DNA from: DATDIC01 sp963764525
GTDB taxonomy: Bacteria > Pseudomonadota > Alphaproteobacteria > Acetobacterales > Acetobacteraceae
Length of the DNA stretch: 64,000 bases
NCBI GenBank assembly: GCA_963764525.1
Contig: CAVXTC010000007.1
Span: 186,001 to 250,000 of the forward strand
Direction: 5' to 3'
A program made the position numbers and the translations under genes. The notes under the pieces are model-generated. The model was not told where the DNA came from and made no database searches. It saw nothing but the letters and a program-made list of their open reading frames with translations. How positions within the stretch are numbered: position 1 is the first letter of the stretch; every line of letters starts with the position of its first letter. Of this stretch, positions 1 to 8,575 are shown piece after piece.

Positions 1-690
1 CGGCTCGGGGGTCGCGGCCAGGTCATCGACGATCCGTTCCGGTGATTTCAGCCGGTACGTCCGGCCGTAAAAGGTCCAGGCGCTGCAGAAGGAGCAATCC
101 CAGGGGCAGCCGCGGGAGAACTCGATCGAGGCGGCGGGATCCAGCGTGCCGATGAAGTATTTTCGCCGGTGGCGCAGCAGATGCCGCGCCGGTTGCAGGG
201 CGTCCAGGTCGTCCACGAACACCGGTGCCGGGCCTTGCCCATCCGCGGTTACGGCGCCTGGCACCGTTGCCATCGAGCGGCCGGCTTCGACGGCGGCAAG
301 CAGGGCGGGCAGCACCGCTTCCCCTTCGCCGCGTAGCACGCAATCGATGGCACCCTCGGCGTGCTCGAGCATCGCCGGTGCGGTGAACGAGACGCTGTGG
401 CCGCCGACCGCGACAATGCAATCCGGCCTGCGCTGCTTCGTGGCTTTCGCCAGATCGATGATTTCAGGCACGTTCGCCAGATAGTTGCAGGAGAACGCGA
501 CCACATCGGGCCGCCAGTCGTCGATGCTGCGGAAGTAGTCGCGGTGCGTCTCGACCTGCAGGTCGAGCAGCCGCACGTCGTGCCCGCCGCGCACCGCCGC
601 GGCTGCCACCAGTTCGAGCCCGAGCGGTTCCAGTCGCAAGAACACGCGTGTGTACATAAGCGGACCGGGATGGACGGCGAGCATCTTCAT
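1..690 (-). CDS. hpnR: Hopanoid C-3 methylase, 5' part (cut by window edge)
   Basis: The minus-strand frame is open from the ATG at 690 to base 1, giving the first 230 residues. It begins MKMLAVHPGPLMYTRVFLRL, the typical start of HpnR. Residues about 1-140 look like a cobalamin-binding domain. Near residue 200 comes the radical-SAM cluster motif CPWDCSFC (C-x3-C-x2-C). Known for the family: a B12-dependent radical SAM enzyme that methylates C-3 of the hopanoid A ring in the membrane. The C-terminal half lies outside the window. It sits 111 bases downstream of the SMP-30 gene on the same strand, with no obvious functional link. A different B12-radical SAM enzyme is possible, but the N-terminus fits HpnR well. 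Confidence 0.85.
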   Translation of the reverse strand, partial: MKMLAVHPGPLMYTRVFLRLEPLGLELVAAAAVRGGHDVRLLDLQVETHRDYFRSIDDWRPDVVAFSCNYLANVPEIIDLAKATKQRRPDCIVAVGGHSVSFTAPAMLEHAEGAIDCVLRGEGEAVLPALLAAVEAGRSMATVPGAVTADGQGPAPVFVDDLDALQPARHLLRHRRKYFIGTLDPAASIEFSRGCPWDCSFCSAWTFYGRTYRLKSPERIVDDLAATPEP

Positions 691-801
691 GCGGCGATCT
701 TTCCTGGTGTCGGTCGCCAGGAGGATGGGCCGTCGCGCAAGAAAGGGCGCGGACGCTACTCGCTTTGTGAACTGGCAAAAGCCAGCCGGCGCGGCAGGGC
801 G

Positions 802-1725
802 TCAGAAGTTCAGCCGCAGCCCCGCTTCCGGCCACTCCATCGCGCCCAGGTGCCCGGTTTCCGACAACGTGATGAAAGCGGTGCGCAGGTCCGGGCCGCC
901 GAAACAGATATTGGTCGGATGCGTATCCGGCAGCGGCACGCGCCGAACCACCCGACCATCCGGCGCAATCACCGAAATGCACCCGGTCACCAGCGTGGCG
1001 ACGCAGATGTCGCCGTTCGCCTGCACCGCCAGACTGTCGAAACGCTGATACCCCGGCAGCCCGGCGACCAATCGTCCGCCATGCGGCGACGGAAACGGAT
1101 TCTTGTGCACTACCCCCGGCGCCCGCACGTCGAACGCCCACAGTCGCGCCGGTTCGGTGTCCGCGACATACACCACCTTCCCGTCAGGCGACAGCCCGAC
1201 GCCGTTGGCGCTCAGGATCGGGTACGCGGCCTCGATGATCCGCGATCCGTCCGGCAATGCGTAATACAGCCCGCCATGCTCGCGGGTGCGTGCGTACCGC
1301 TTCCCGAGATCGGTGAACCAGAAACCACCGGCAGTATCGAACACCAGGTCGTTCGGCGCCGACAGCCGGTGGCCGCCACATTCGGTATAGAGCGTGCGAG
1401 TTTCGCCGCTGCGCGGGTCGATGCGCTGGATGGATCCGCCGGCGTAGTCGGGCGCCGGTCCGACCGCCATGAAGTGATCGCCGCGATACAGCCCGCCGCC
1501 ATTGTTGCAGCAATACAGCGCCCCGTCCGGCCCCAGCGCCAGCCCGTTTGGGCCGCCGCCGGTCTGTGCCAGCACGCTTTTGCCGCCGTCCGGTTTCGTC
1601 CCATCGGGGGTCACACGCCAAACGCAGCCCTGCTTGATGTCGGTCAGCACAACCGAGCCGTCCGGCATCGCCACCGGACCTTCGGCAAAGCCGAAGCCGC
1701 TCGCCACGATCCTTATGTCGCTCAT
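802..1725 (-). CDS. SMP-30/gluconolactonase family hydrolase
   Basis: A 307-residue six-bladed propeller enzyme of the SMP-30/gluconolactonase/LRE family, which opens sugar lactones using a divalent metal. Visible family signatures are EGPVAMPDG near the N-terminus (metal-ligand Glu), SAPNDLVFD in the middle and SANGVGLSPDGKVVYVADTE (Asn and Asp metal ligands). An earlier ATG lies 21 codons upstream, but the start at 1725 is preferred because GGGGAG precedes it at good spacing and homologous proteins start near this MSDIR. No signal peptide is visible, so it is probably cytoplasmic. The true substrate cannot be read from sequence. Confidence 0.85.
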   Translation of the reverse strand: MSDIRIVASGFGFAEGPVAMPDGSVVLTDIKQGCVWRVTPDGTKPDGGKSVLAQTGGGPNGLALGPDGALYCCNNGGGLYRGDHFMAVGPAPDYAGGSIQRIDPRSGETRTLYTECGGHRLSAPNDLVFDTAGGFWFTDLGKRYARTREHGGLYYALPDGSRIIEAAYPILSANGVGLSPDGKVVYVADTEPARLWAFDVRAPGVVHKNPFPSPHGGRLVAGLPGYQRFDSLAVQANGDICVATLVTGCISVIAPDGRVVRRVPLPDTHPTNICFGGPDLRTAFITLSETGHLGAMEWPEAGLRLNF

Positions 1726-1805
1726 CGCCCTGTGCTCCCCTGATCGGCGTATTCCGGCTATCGTCGGCGTCGGGGCGGCAGGCTGCAAGCCGCGGGAGGC
1801 AGCTT

Positions 1806-2680
1806 ATGGACCAGATCCAGTTGGGCGACGTATCGATCGCCAGCATCATCGAACGCGACGGACCCGTGGCGGCGGCCCGAGGACATGTTCCGGACCTTCG
1901 ATCCCGATATCGGTCGCCGGCACCTGATGGACCTTGGGCCGCTGGTGTACGACGCGGCGTCCGAACCGGCTGGTGATCACCTACCAGACCTTCGTCGTGC
2001 GCACGCCGCACCACACGATCCTGGTGGATACCTGCACCGGTGAGGACAAGGGCTATCCGGCGCCGATGGATTTCCCGAAGCAACCGTGGCTGGACGGATT
2101 CGCTGCGCTCGGGTTGCGCTTCGAGGATATCGACTACGTGTTCTGCACCCATCTGCACATCGATCATTGCGGCTGGAACACGCGGCTGGTGAACGGTCGC
2201 TGGGTGCCGACCTTCCCGCGCGCCAAATACGTCTTCCACAAGCGCGAATACGCCGCCTGGGAAGCCGCCGATGCCCGAGGGGAAAACCCGCCCGGCAATG
2301 TCTGGCGGTACAACTGCCAGCCGATCGTGGAGGCCGGACAGGCGTTGCTGGTCGATGACGACTACACGCTGGATGACACCGCCTGGCTGTCGCCGACGCC
2401 CGGGCACTCACCGTGCCATTGCTGCGTCAACATCCGCTCCGGCGGCATGCGGGCGACGGTTACCGGCGACATGATGCACCACGCGCTGCAATGCCGGGAG
2501 CCGGACTGGTCCACCGTGTTCGATTGGGACCCGGCGATGGCCGCGCGATCTCGCCGGCAGTTTCTGAACGAAGTGGCGGATAGCGGCACGCTGGTCCTGC
2601 CGGTGCATTTCCCGGCGCCCACCGCTGGCCGGGTGGAAGCCGACGGGGATCGGTTCCGGTACCGTTTCCGCAGTACCTGA
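1806..2680 (+). CDS. Metallo-beta-lactamase-fold hydrolase (two frame breaks)
   Basis: A roughly 290-residue MBL-fold hydrolase with the zinc motif THLHIDH, a second metal region GHSPCH and a late HFPAPTAGRV. Translation from the ATG at 1806 (MDQIQLGDVSIASIIERDG) must change frame near 1862-1866 (an extra C before TGG CGG) and again near 1964 (an extra C in GCGTCCGAACC). After both corrections the frame runs intact to the stop. Both breaks are one-base insertions in C-rich context, so either the gene is inactive or the sequence is wrong here. It lies divergent from the SMP-30 gene. The substrate is unknown; lactonase-like and quorum-quenching-like members are common in this subgroup. Confidence 0.7.
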
Positions 2681-2701
2681 CCGAGCCCCGCTGGGGGATT
2701 G

Positions 2702-2989
2702 CTATTGTGCGGATTTCGACTTCGGGGCCTCGCCCGATTCCGTGCCCGTTTTCGCCGGGGTGCCCGGCGCGCCCACGCCGGTCGCGGCCTTGCCGCTGGT
2801 GTCGAGTTGCGCCGTGCTCTCCTGGCCGGCATTGCCCTGCTTCGCCGCGGCCGCGCCGGGGACGACGTTGCTGTGGGCGGCCGGTCCCGAGGTCACGCCG
2901 GGGGCGGCAGCGAGCGCCAACCCGGGCGTGAGCGCGAGACATGCCGTCGATATCGCGATCAGGGCTCCATTACGAAGGGATTTTCTCAT
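2702..2989 (-). CDS. Small secreted alanine-rich protein
   Basis: A 95-residue protein starting MRKSLRNGALIAISTACLAL, a clear signal peptide with a likely cleavage after ALA near residue 27. The mature part is short, low-complexity and rich in Ala, Gly, Pro, Thr and Ser, with no cysteine and no recognisable domain. The start at 2989 is chosen over one 24 codons upstream because the signal peptide begins there. It converges with the MBL-fold gene on the other strand. I do not recognise a family; it is probably periplasmic. Confidence 0.55.
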   Translation of the reverse strand: MRKSLRNGALIAISTACLALTPGLALAAAPGVTSGPAAHSNVVPGAAAAKQGNAGQESTAQLDTSGKAATGVGAPGTPAKTGTESGEAPKSKSAQ

Positions 2990-3105
2990 TATCACACCTG
3001 CCGATTGTGTCGGCGCAGTTGCCCGAACGGCTGATCGACGATCGGGAAACGCGCACTGCAACCGCTAACGCGGTGCGCGCCTGTGCGTTCGGCGCAACAC
3101 AGGGA

Positions 3106-3633
3106 TCAGGGAGTTGTGACGGCTGCGATCGCTGTCAGGATGTATGTCTCGGCTTCGGCCTTGCCGGCCCAGCCGAGGACCTTGACCCATTTATCCTCCT
3201 CGAGGTCCTTGTAGCTGCCGAAAAAATGCTCGATCGCCGCGCGGGTGATGCGCGGCAGGTCGTCGATGGTTTCGATACCGCTGTATTGCGGATGCACCCG
3301 GTCGTGCGGGACGCAGATGATCTTCTCGTCCGGTCCCTTTTCGTCCTCCATGCGCAACATGCCGATCGGGCGGGCGCGGATCACCGCGCCGGGCACCACG
3401 GCGGCCGGCGTCAGCACCAGCGCATCGGCCGGATCGCCATCGCCCGCCAGGGTGCCGGGAATGAAGCCATAGGCGGCCGGGTAGATGGTCGGGGTGAACA
3501 GGAACCGATCGACGAACACGGCGCCGGAAGCGTGGTCCACCTCGTACTTGACCGCCGATCCCTGGGGGATCTCGACCACCACGTAGATATCGTGGGGCGG
3601 CGCGCGGCCGGTGGGGATTTTGGAGATGTCCAT
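3106..3633 (-). CDS. ppa: Inorganic pyrophosphatase, soluble (family I)
   Basis: A 175-residue family I pyrophosphatase, the usual length for the bacterial hexameric enzyme, hydrolysing PPi to phosphate with Mg2+ in the cytoplasm. Signature segments are YEVDH, the YPAAYGFIPGT substrate loop and DGDPADALVL, which carries the metal-binding aspartates. GAGG-rich DNA lies just upstream of the ATG at 3633. It is downstream of and co-directional with hppA, with a 72-base gap holding a palindromic repeat, so the two pyrophosphatases may be co-transcribed. Confidence 0.95.
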   Translation of the reverse strand: MDISKIPTGRAPPHDIYVVVEIPQGSAVKYEVDHASGAVFVDRFLFTPTIYPAAYGFIPGTLAGDGDPADALVLTPAAVVPGAVIRARPIGMLRMEDEKGPDEKIICVPHDRVHPQYSGIETIDDLPRITRAAIEHFFGSYKDLEEDKWVKVLGWAGKAEAETYILTAIAAVTTP

Positions 3634-3654
3634 GCACGCCTCACGAAACCGTGG

Positions 3655-3681
3655 GGCGGAACAGCGCAGCGCTATTCCGCC
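3655..3681. repeat. Palindromic intergenic repeat, family C
   Basis: A near-perfect palindrome, GGCGGAA-c-AGCGC-a-GCGCT-a-TTCCGCC, followed by CTACGCC, between hppA and ppa. A related element with the same TTCCGCCCTACGCC tail occurs at 43657-43721. In RNA it would form a strong hairpin that could shape the hppA-ppa transcript. Confidence 0.7.
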
Positions 3682-3705
3682 CTACGCCCGCCAAGCCCGC
3701 CACCG

Positions 3706-5822
3706 CTAATGCGCCAGCCAGCCCGCCAAAATCGCCAGCCACAGCAGCGCGACGATGTTGGTGATCTTGATCATCGGGTTTACCGCCGGACCCGCGGTGT
3801 CCTTGTAGGGGTCGCCGACCGTATCGCCGGTGACCGCCGCCTTGTGCGCCTCGGAGCCTTTGCCGCCGTAATTGCCTTCCTCGATGTATTTCTTCGCGTT
3901 GTCCCAGGCGCCGCCGCCCGAGGTCATGGAAATCGCCACGAACAGCCCGGTCACGATGGTGCCGAGCAGCATCGCCCCCAGCGCGCTGAACGCCGCGATC
4001 CGACCGCCGATACCCCAGATGATCAGCCACAGCACCACCGGCGCCAGCACCGGCAGCAAGGACGGGATGATCATTTCGCGGATCGCCGCCTTGGTCAGCA
4101 GGTCCACCGCGCGGCCGTATTCCGGCTTTGCCGGTGCCCTCCATGATGCCGGGGATTTCGCGGAACTGCCGCCGCACCTCCATCACCACCGCGCCGGCGG
4201 CGCGGCCCACCGCGGTCATGCCCATCGCACCGAACAGGTACGGCATCAGCCCGCCGATGAATGAGCCCGATGACCACATACGGGTCCTCGAGCTGGAACG
4301 GCACCGTCAGGTTCGGGAAGTAATGCTTCAGGTCCTGCGTGTAGGCGGCGAACAGCACCAACGAGGCAAGCCCCGCCGAGCCGATCGCGTAGCCCTTGGT
4401 CACCGCCTTGGTGGTGTTGCCGACGGCGTCCAGCGCGTCGGTGGTCACCCGCACCTCGTGCGGCAGGTCCGCCATCTCGGCGATGCCGCCGGCATTGTCG
4501 GTGACCGGCCCGTAGGCATCGAGCGCCACGATCATCCCGGCCATCGCCAGCATCGTGGTCGCGGCGATCGCGATGCCGAACAGCCCGGCCATCAGAAACG
4601 ACAGAATGATGGCGATGCAGATCGCGATCACCGGAAGCGCGGTGGATTCCATCGACACCGCCAGGCCCTGGATCACGTTGGTGCCGTGGCCGGTGGTCGA
4701 ACTCTGCGCGATGCTGCGCACCGGACGGAATTCGGTCGCGGTGTAGTATTCGGTGATATAAACGATCGATCCGGTCAGCACCAGGCCGATGATCGCGCAG
4801 ACGAAGAAGTCCCACCCGGTCAGCGCCACGCCACCGCCGACCAGCGGCAGCGGCGTGGTGAAGCCGACGAACCAGGCGATGATGATGGCGATGCCGATGA
4901 TCGACAGCGCGCCGGTCACCAGCAGCCCCTTGTACAGCGCCATCATGATGCCGTTGTCCGGCCCCAGGCGCACGAAATAGGTGCCGACGATCGAGGCCAG
5001 GATGCAGATCGCGCCGATCCCCAGCGGCAGCACCAGGATGGCGTCGCGCACCGCGCCGGTGAAGAAGATCGCCGCCAGCAGCATGGTGGCGACGATGGTC
5101 ACCACGTAGGTCTCGAACAAATCGGCCGCCATCCCGGCGCAGTCGCCCACATTGTCGCCCACGTTGTCGGCGATCACGGCGGGGTTGCGGGGGTCGTCTT
5201 CGGGGATGCCGGCTTCCACCTTGCCGACCAGGTCGGCGCCCACATCGGCGCCCTTGGTGAAGATGCCGCCGCCGAGCCGGGCGAAGATCGAGATCAGCGA
5301 TCCGCCGAAGCCGAGCGCCACCATCGCTTCCAGCACGCGGCGCAGCTCATCGTCGGTGATCGTGGCGCCGTAGCCGCTGCGCAGGATCAGGTAATAGATC
5401 GCGACGCCGAGCAGCCCGAGGCCGACCACCAGCATTCCGGTGATGGCCCCCGCCTTGAAGGCGACCCCAAGCCCGGCCGCCAGCCCCTGCCGCGAGGCCT
5501 GGGCGGTGCGCACATTGGCGCGCACCGAGACGTTCATGCCGATATAGCCGGCGCACCCGGACAGCACCGCGCCGATGATGAAGCCGATGGCGACGTGCAG
5601 GCCGAGGGTGAACCCCAGGAAGATCGCCACCAGCGCGCCCACCCCGGCGATGGTGGCGTATTGCCGGTTCAGGTACGCGCGCGCGCCTTCCTGAACGGCG
5701 GCGGAAATCTCCTGCATGCGGGCGGTTCCCGCATCCGCGGCGAGCACCTCGCGGCCGGTGACCAGCCCATAGACCAGCGCCAGCACGCCGCAAATGATGA
5801 TGACGACGAAAGCAAATGCCAT
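3706..5822 (-). CDS. hppA: Membrane H+-translocating pyrophosphatase, K+-independent type (two frame breaks)
   Basis: An integral membrane proton pump driven by PPi hydrolysis. The product is about 700 residues with many membrane helices. The catalytic segments DVGADLVGKVE and DNVGDNVGDCAG and the C-terminal GDPYKDTAGPAVNPMIK are intact. The segment GNTTKAVTKG carries Lys where K+-dependent pumps have Ala, indicating the potassium-independent class. Two one-base insertions interrupt the frame: near 4258-4264 (after YVVIGL, before FIGGLMPYLFGAMG) and near 4122-4135 (after EIPGIMEGT, before KPEYGRAVDLLTK). Each side is perfectly conserved, which argues for sequence error. The start at 5822 (MAFAFVVIIICG) puts a membrane helix at the N-terminus. 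Confidence 0.9.
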
Positions 5823-6010
5823 CCGGAGCGATTCCTTCGGTAGCCGGGTGCGGCCGCGCCCAGGCGCGAATCGAGCCTGGGGCGGAACGGGGGAGAAAAG
5901 CGCGCGCGGTATGCCAGAACAGGCTCCGGCAGGCAAATTGCTGGCCGGTCAACGCGTTAGGGCAGGCCACCAACACCCCCCTTGTAACTTGGATCGGCCG
6001 TCATCGTGTA

Positions 6011-6140
6011 ATGTCGTGGATGCGGTGGCGGGCGGGAGACCGATACCCCTGAGGGACAGCAAGCCCGTAGGGGAGCGTGGTGCTCCGCCCGTCGTTCCAT
6101 CGAACCCGAACAGTCGCTTGGGCCGCCAGCGAAGCCCGAT
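6011..6140 (+). ncRNA. Candidate IS110 bridge RNA region
   Basis: About 150 bases directly upstream of the transposase carry nested pairing: CCCC-T-GA-GGG then ACAGCAAG then CCC-GT-A-GGGG (6046-6073), followed by GGAGC-GTGGT-GCTCC (6072-6086) and GGGC...GCCC (about 6120-6134). In IS110-group elements the 5' non-coding end is known to encode a bridge RNA whose internal loops pair with target and donor DNA. Position and folding fit; the exact RNA ends and loop assignments are inference. Confidence 0.5.
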
Positions 6141-6159
6141 TGCGCAAGGACGGGATAGG

Positions 6160-7101
6160 ATGGACGCCATCGTTGTAGGAATTGACGTTTCGAAAGACCG
6201 GCTGGACGTGGCGCTGCGCCCGTCCGGTGATAGTTTCGCGGTCGCGCGGGATGCGGCCGGCTTGGACGTGCTGATCGCTCGTCTGAAGCCGCTCGCGCCG
6301 GTCACGATCGCCGTTGAGGCGACCGGCGGATACGAGAAGGTCGTGGCGGCGTCGCTCGCGGCGGCCGGGTTGCCCGTGGTGGTGGTCAATCCGGCGCAGC
6401 TGCGCGCCTTCGCCCGGGCGCTGGGCAAACGCGCCAAGACCGATCCGATCGACGCCGGTGTAACCGCGCACTTCGCCGAAGCAACCAAGCCGGCGATCCG
6501 GCCGCTGCCCGACGCTGATACCCGGCGCCTGGCCGACCTGATCACCCGGCGCGGTCAGATCATCGACATGATCGTCGCCGAGCGCCAACGTCAGAAGCGC
6601 CTGCCTGCGAAACGGCTGCAGGAGAGCATCGCTCGCCTGCTTGCCGCCTTGCAGAAGGAGTTGTCGGCATTGGACACTGAGATCGATGATGCGGTGCGTG
6701 GCTCGCCGATATGGCGTGAGACCGAAGACCTGCTCGCCTCGGTTCCCGGTGTCGGCAAGATCGTCGCGCGCACGCTGATGGCTGAATTGCCAGAGCTCGG
6801 CACTCTGGATCGCCGTCGGATCGCCGCTTTGGCCGGTCTCGCACCTTGGACCCGCCAATCCGGCCCGTGGCGCGCCAAGAGCTTCATCGGTGGCGGTCGC
6901 ACGCGGGTCCGCTCCGCGCTGTTCATGGCCGCGATGGTCGGCGGCCGTCACAACCCGGTCCTCAAGGCGTTCCGAGACCGGCTGATCACCGCCGGCAAGC
7001 CCAGGATGGTCGCCGTGATCGCCGTCGCGCGCAAGCTGCTGACGATCCTCAACGCGATCGTCCGCACTCGCCGAGGGTGGCAAGAGGTCGAGCATGCCTG
7101 A
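6160..7101 (+). CDS. IS110-family DEDD transposase/recombinase
   Basis: A 313-residue transposase. The RuvC-like N-terminal domain shows GIDVSK (Asp9), EATGGYE (Glu53) and KTDPIDA (Asp95, Asp98). A coiled, charged middle follows, then the C-terminal Transposase_20 domain with SVPGVGKIVARTL and RQSGPWRAKSFIGGGRTRVR, which includes the serine region known to be catalytic in this family. The frame is intact and of normal length, so the copy may be active. The ATG at 6160 was chosen because the alignable protein starts there and GGGATAGG precedes it. Upstream in-frame codons belong to the non-coding bridge region. Confidence 0.9.
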   Translation: MDAIVVGIDVSKDRLDVALRPSGDSFAVARDAAGLDVLIARLKPLAPVTIAVEATGGYEKVVAASLAAAGLPVVVVNPAQLRAFARALGKRAKTDPIDAGVTAHFAEATKPAIRPLPDADTRRLADLITRRGQIIDMIVAERQRQKRLPAKRLQESIARLLAALQKELSALDTEIDDAVRGSPIWRETEDLLASVPGVGKIVARTLMAELPELGTLDRRRIAALAGLAPWTRQSGPWRAKSFIGGGRTRVRSALFMAAMVGGRHNPVLKAFRDRLITAGKPRMVAVIAVARKLLTILNAIVRTRRGWQEVEHA

Positions 7102-7322
7102 CCGTCGAACCGACCCCAAGCCCGCTTCGCGGCGCAGCGGACGGGTCAAGGCCGAAGCCGCCGAAGGCGGTGGTGCGATAGCACCAGCCTTGACGCGGCC
7201 GATGGCGACGCGAAACCATCCAGCGGGCAGTTCACGCTTGACCGTCAAGACAGTCGCTCCCCTTGTGGGAGGGGCTTGGGGAGGGGTCGATCAGGTGTAT
7301 CGAACCTCGGTGACGCGGGCGG

Positions 7323-7360
7323 CACCCCTCCCCCTTGTCCCTCCCACAAGGGGAGGGGTG
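7323..7360 (-). terminator. GC-rich hairpin downstream of the first ompA-like gene
   Basis: On the minus strand, just after the stop at 7367, CACCCCTCCCCTTGT can pair with ACAAGGGGGAGGGGTG around a GGGAGGG loop. A second copy of the outer motif (CTCCCCTTGTGGGAGGG, 7257-7273) lies inverted to 7339-7355. There is no T-run, so termination is inferred from position and stem strength only. Confidence 0.5.
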
Positions 7361-7366
7361 TGAAGA

Positions 7367-8452
7367 TCACCGGATGATGATCTCCACCCGGCGGTTCTGC
7401 GGCTCGCGCACGCCGGGGCCGGTGGGCACCAGCAGATGCGTCTCGCCGAAGCCATGGATCGCGATCACGTTGCGCGGCACGCCATCGCGCACCAGTTCGG
7501 CGGCGACAGCATCCGCCCGCCGCATCGACAGCCCCATGTTGTATTGCGGCGAGCCCGACGTGTCGGTGTAGCCGTTCACCTCGATCCGTGTGGTCTGCAC
7601 ATGGGTGGAGGTATCCGCCGCCTGGCGGATGATCTGTCGCGCACGATCGGTCAGCGTCGCCTTGTCCCAATCGAAGAATACCAGGTATGACCGCGCGGGC
7701 GCCGGGGCGGGCGGCGGCGGCCGCCGCCGCGGCCGGCGGCGGGCGGGCGGCGGCGCATAGAACGCATAACGCACGCCGATCAGGAAGCTGTGATCGAATT
7801 GCGGGCCAAGCTTGATGCGCCCGATGCTGGTTCCGGCGGCGGTGGTCTCAGTGCCGGAGAATTTGGCCCCGGCGGTGATGTCGGTGAACCGGTAATCGGC
7901 AGTGAGCGACAGGCCCGGCATGTTGCGGGATCGGGAACGACAGGCCGGGGATGCCCTGCCGGCGAACCGGCCTTCGGTGTCGTTGGTGCTGAACGCGAAC
8001 GGGCCGCCCGGCTGCGTGAAGCTGCCGTTCAGGTGGGTCCACATATAACCCGCGCCGACGCCCAGATACGGGAAGACGTACGGCGTCCCGATATCCAGGT
8101 CGAACAGCGCGTTGGCCATCACGCCCTCGCGGTTAATATGGCCGCTGGCGGCGGTGGGGAACGGGGTGCGGCCCAGCTTGCCCAGGTTGTTGTGGAAGAA
8201 ATCGCCCTCCACCTCCAGCCGCAGCCCGTTGCCGAAGCCATAGCCGATGCTGCCAAGCCCGTTGATCCCGCCCCGCTTTTCAAGCTTCAGGTGGGCGGCG
8301 CCGAACCCGTTGCTGAGCGGGGTCACCTTGGTGTTCTGCGGCAGGTCGTAGCCGGCTGCGCCGCCGATATAGAGGCCCTGGATCGGCTGCGCCTGGGCAG
8401 CAAGCGGTGCGGCCAGGACGGTGGCTGCCAGCAAGGCGCCACGGTAACGCAT
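7367..8452 (-). CDS. OmpA-like outer membrane protein, copy 1
   Basis: A 361-residue protein starting MRYRGALLAATVLAAPLAAQ (signal peptide). An eight-strand-type beta barrel fills residues about 25-235, then a Pro/Arg-rich linker, then a C-terminal OmpA peptidoglycan-binding domain. That domain has FFDWDKATLTDRARQII, EVNGYTDTSG, LSMRRADAVAAELV and the ending REPQNRRVEIIIR. The barrel segment after TEGRFAG reads RASPACRSRSRNMPG where copy 2 reads YQAIAGVGIPITAMPG. DNA comparison suggests a one-base deletion and a one-base insertion about 30 bases apart that cancel. The linker is unusually arginine-rich. It lies downstream of a close paralogue. Confidence 0.85.
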   Translation of the reverse strand: MRYRGALLAATVLAAPLAAQAQPIQGLYIGGAAGYDLPQNTKVTPLSNGFGAAHLKLEKRGGINGLGSIGYGFGNGLRLEVEGDFFHNNLGKLGRTPFPTAASGHINREGVMANALFDLDIGTPYVFPYLGVGAGYMWTHLNGSFTQPGGPFAFSTNDTEGRFAGRASPACRSRSRNMPGLSLTADYRFTDITAGAKFSGTETTAAGTSIGRIKLGPQFDHSFLIGVRYAFYAPPPARRRPRRRPPPPAPAPARSYLVFFDWDKATLTDRARQIIRQAADTSTHVQTTRIEVNGYTDTSGSPQYNMGLSMRRADAVAAELVRDGVPRNVIAIHGFGETHLLVPTGPGVREPQNRRVEIIIR

Positions 8453-8525
8453 ACTCGAACTCCTCCTGCCCAAGCGGATACCCAGTGGGCCTGCCGGCTG
8501 CCCGAATGCGGCCGGTCGCGAAACA

Positions 8526-8551
8526 AACAGGGCGCCTTGCGGCGCCCTGTT
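8526..8551 (-). terminator. Intrinsic terminator of the second ompA-like gene
   Basis: A perfect 10-bp stem, ACAGGGCGCC-TTGC... paired with GGCGCCCTGT, lies 25 bases after the minus-strand stop at 8576 and is followed in that direction by TTTGTTTC. This is the most convincing rho-independent terminator in the window. It separates the two ompA-like genes into distinct transcripts. Confidence 0.8.
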
Positions 8552-8575
8552 GCAGCCGCGGATCTGCGAATCCGA

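Larger units (their letters stand above)
5960..7256 (+). mobile_element. IS110-family insertion sequence (ends approximate)
   Basis: The element comprises a structured non-coding left part, one DEDD transposase gene and a structured right flank. IS110 elements lack terminal inverted repeats, so the ends cannot be fixed from one copy. The right flank holds an inverted repeat, GTCAAGGC...GCCTTGAC, at about 7144-7194. The element lies between the hppA start and the ompA-like pair and disrupts no recognisable gene. Confidence 0.55.

Noticed and set aside
361..1743. Long open frame on the plus strand opposite hpnR and the SMP-30 gene
   Set aside because: Composition is His/Arg/Gln-rich with no family features and lies antisense to two convincing genes; typical shadow frame of high-GC DNA.
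4128..5843. 571-codon plus-strand open frame opposite hppA
   Set aside because: It is the antisense of a clear membrane pyrophosphatase, with Asp/Arg/His-rich nonsense composition.
6046..6086. Hairpins upstream of IS110 as a riboswitch
   Set aside because: No known aptamer pattern; the position in an IS110 left end makes a bridge RNA the better explanation.
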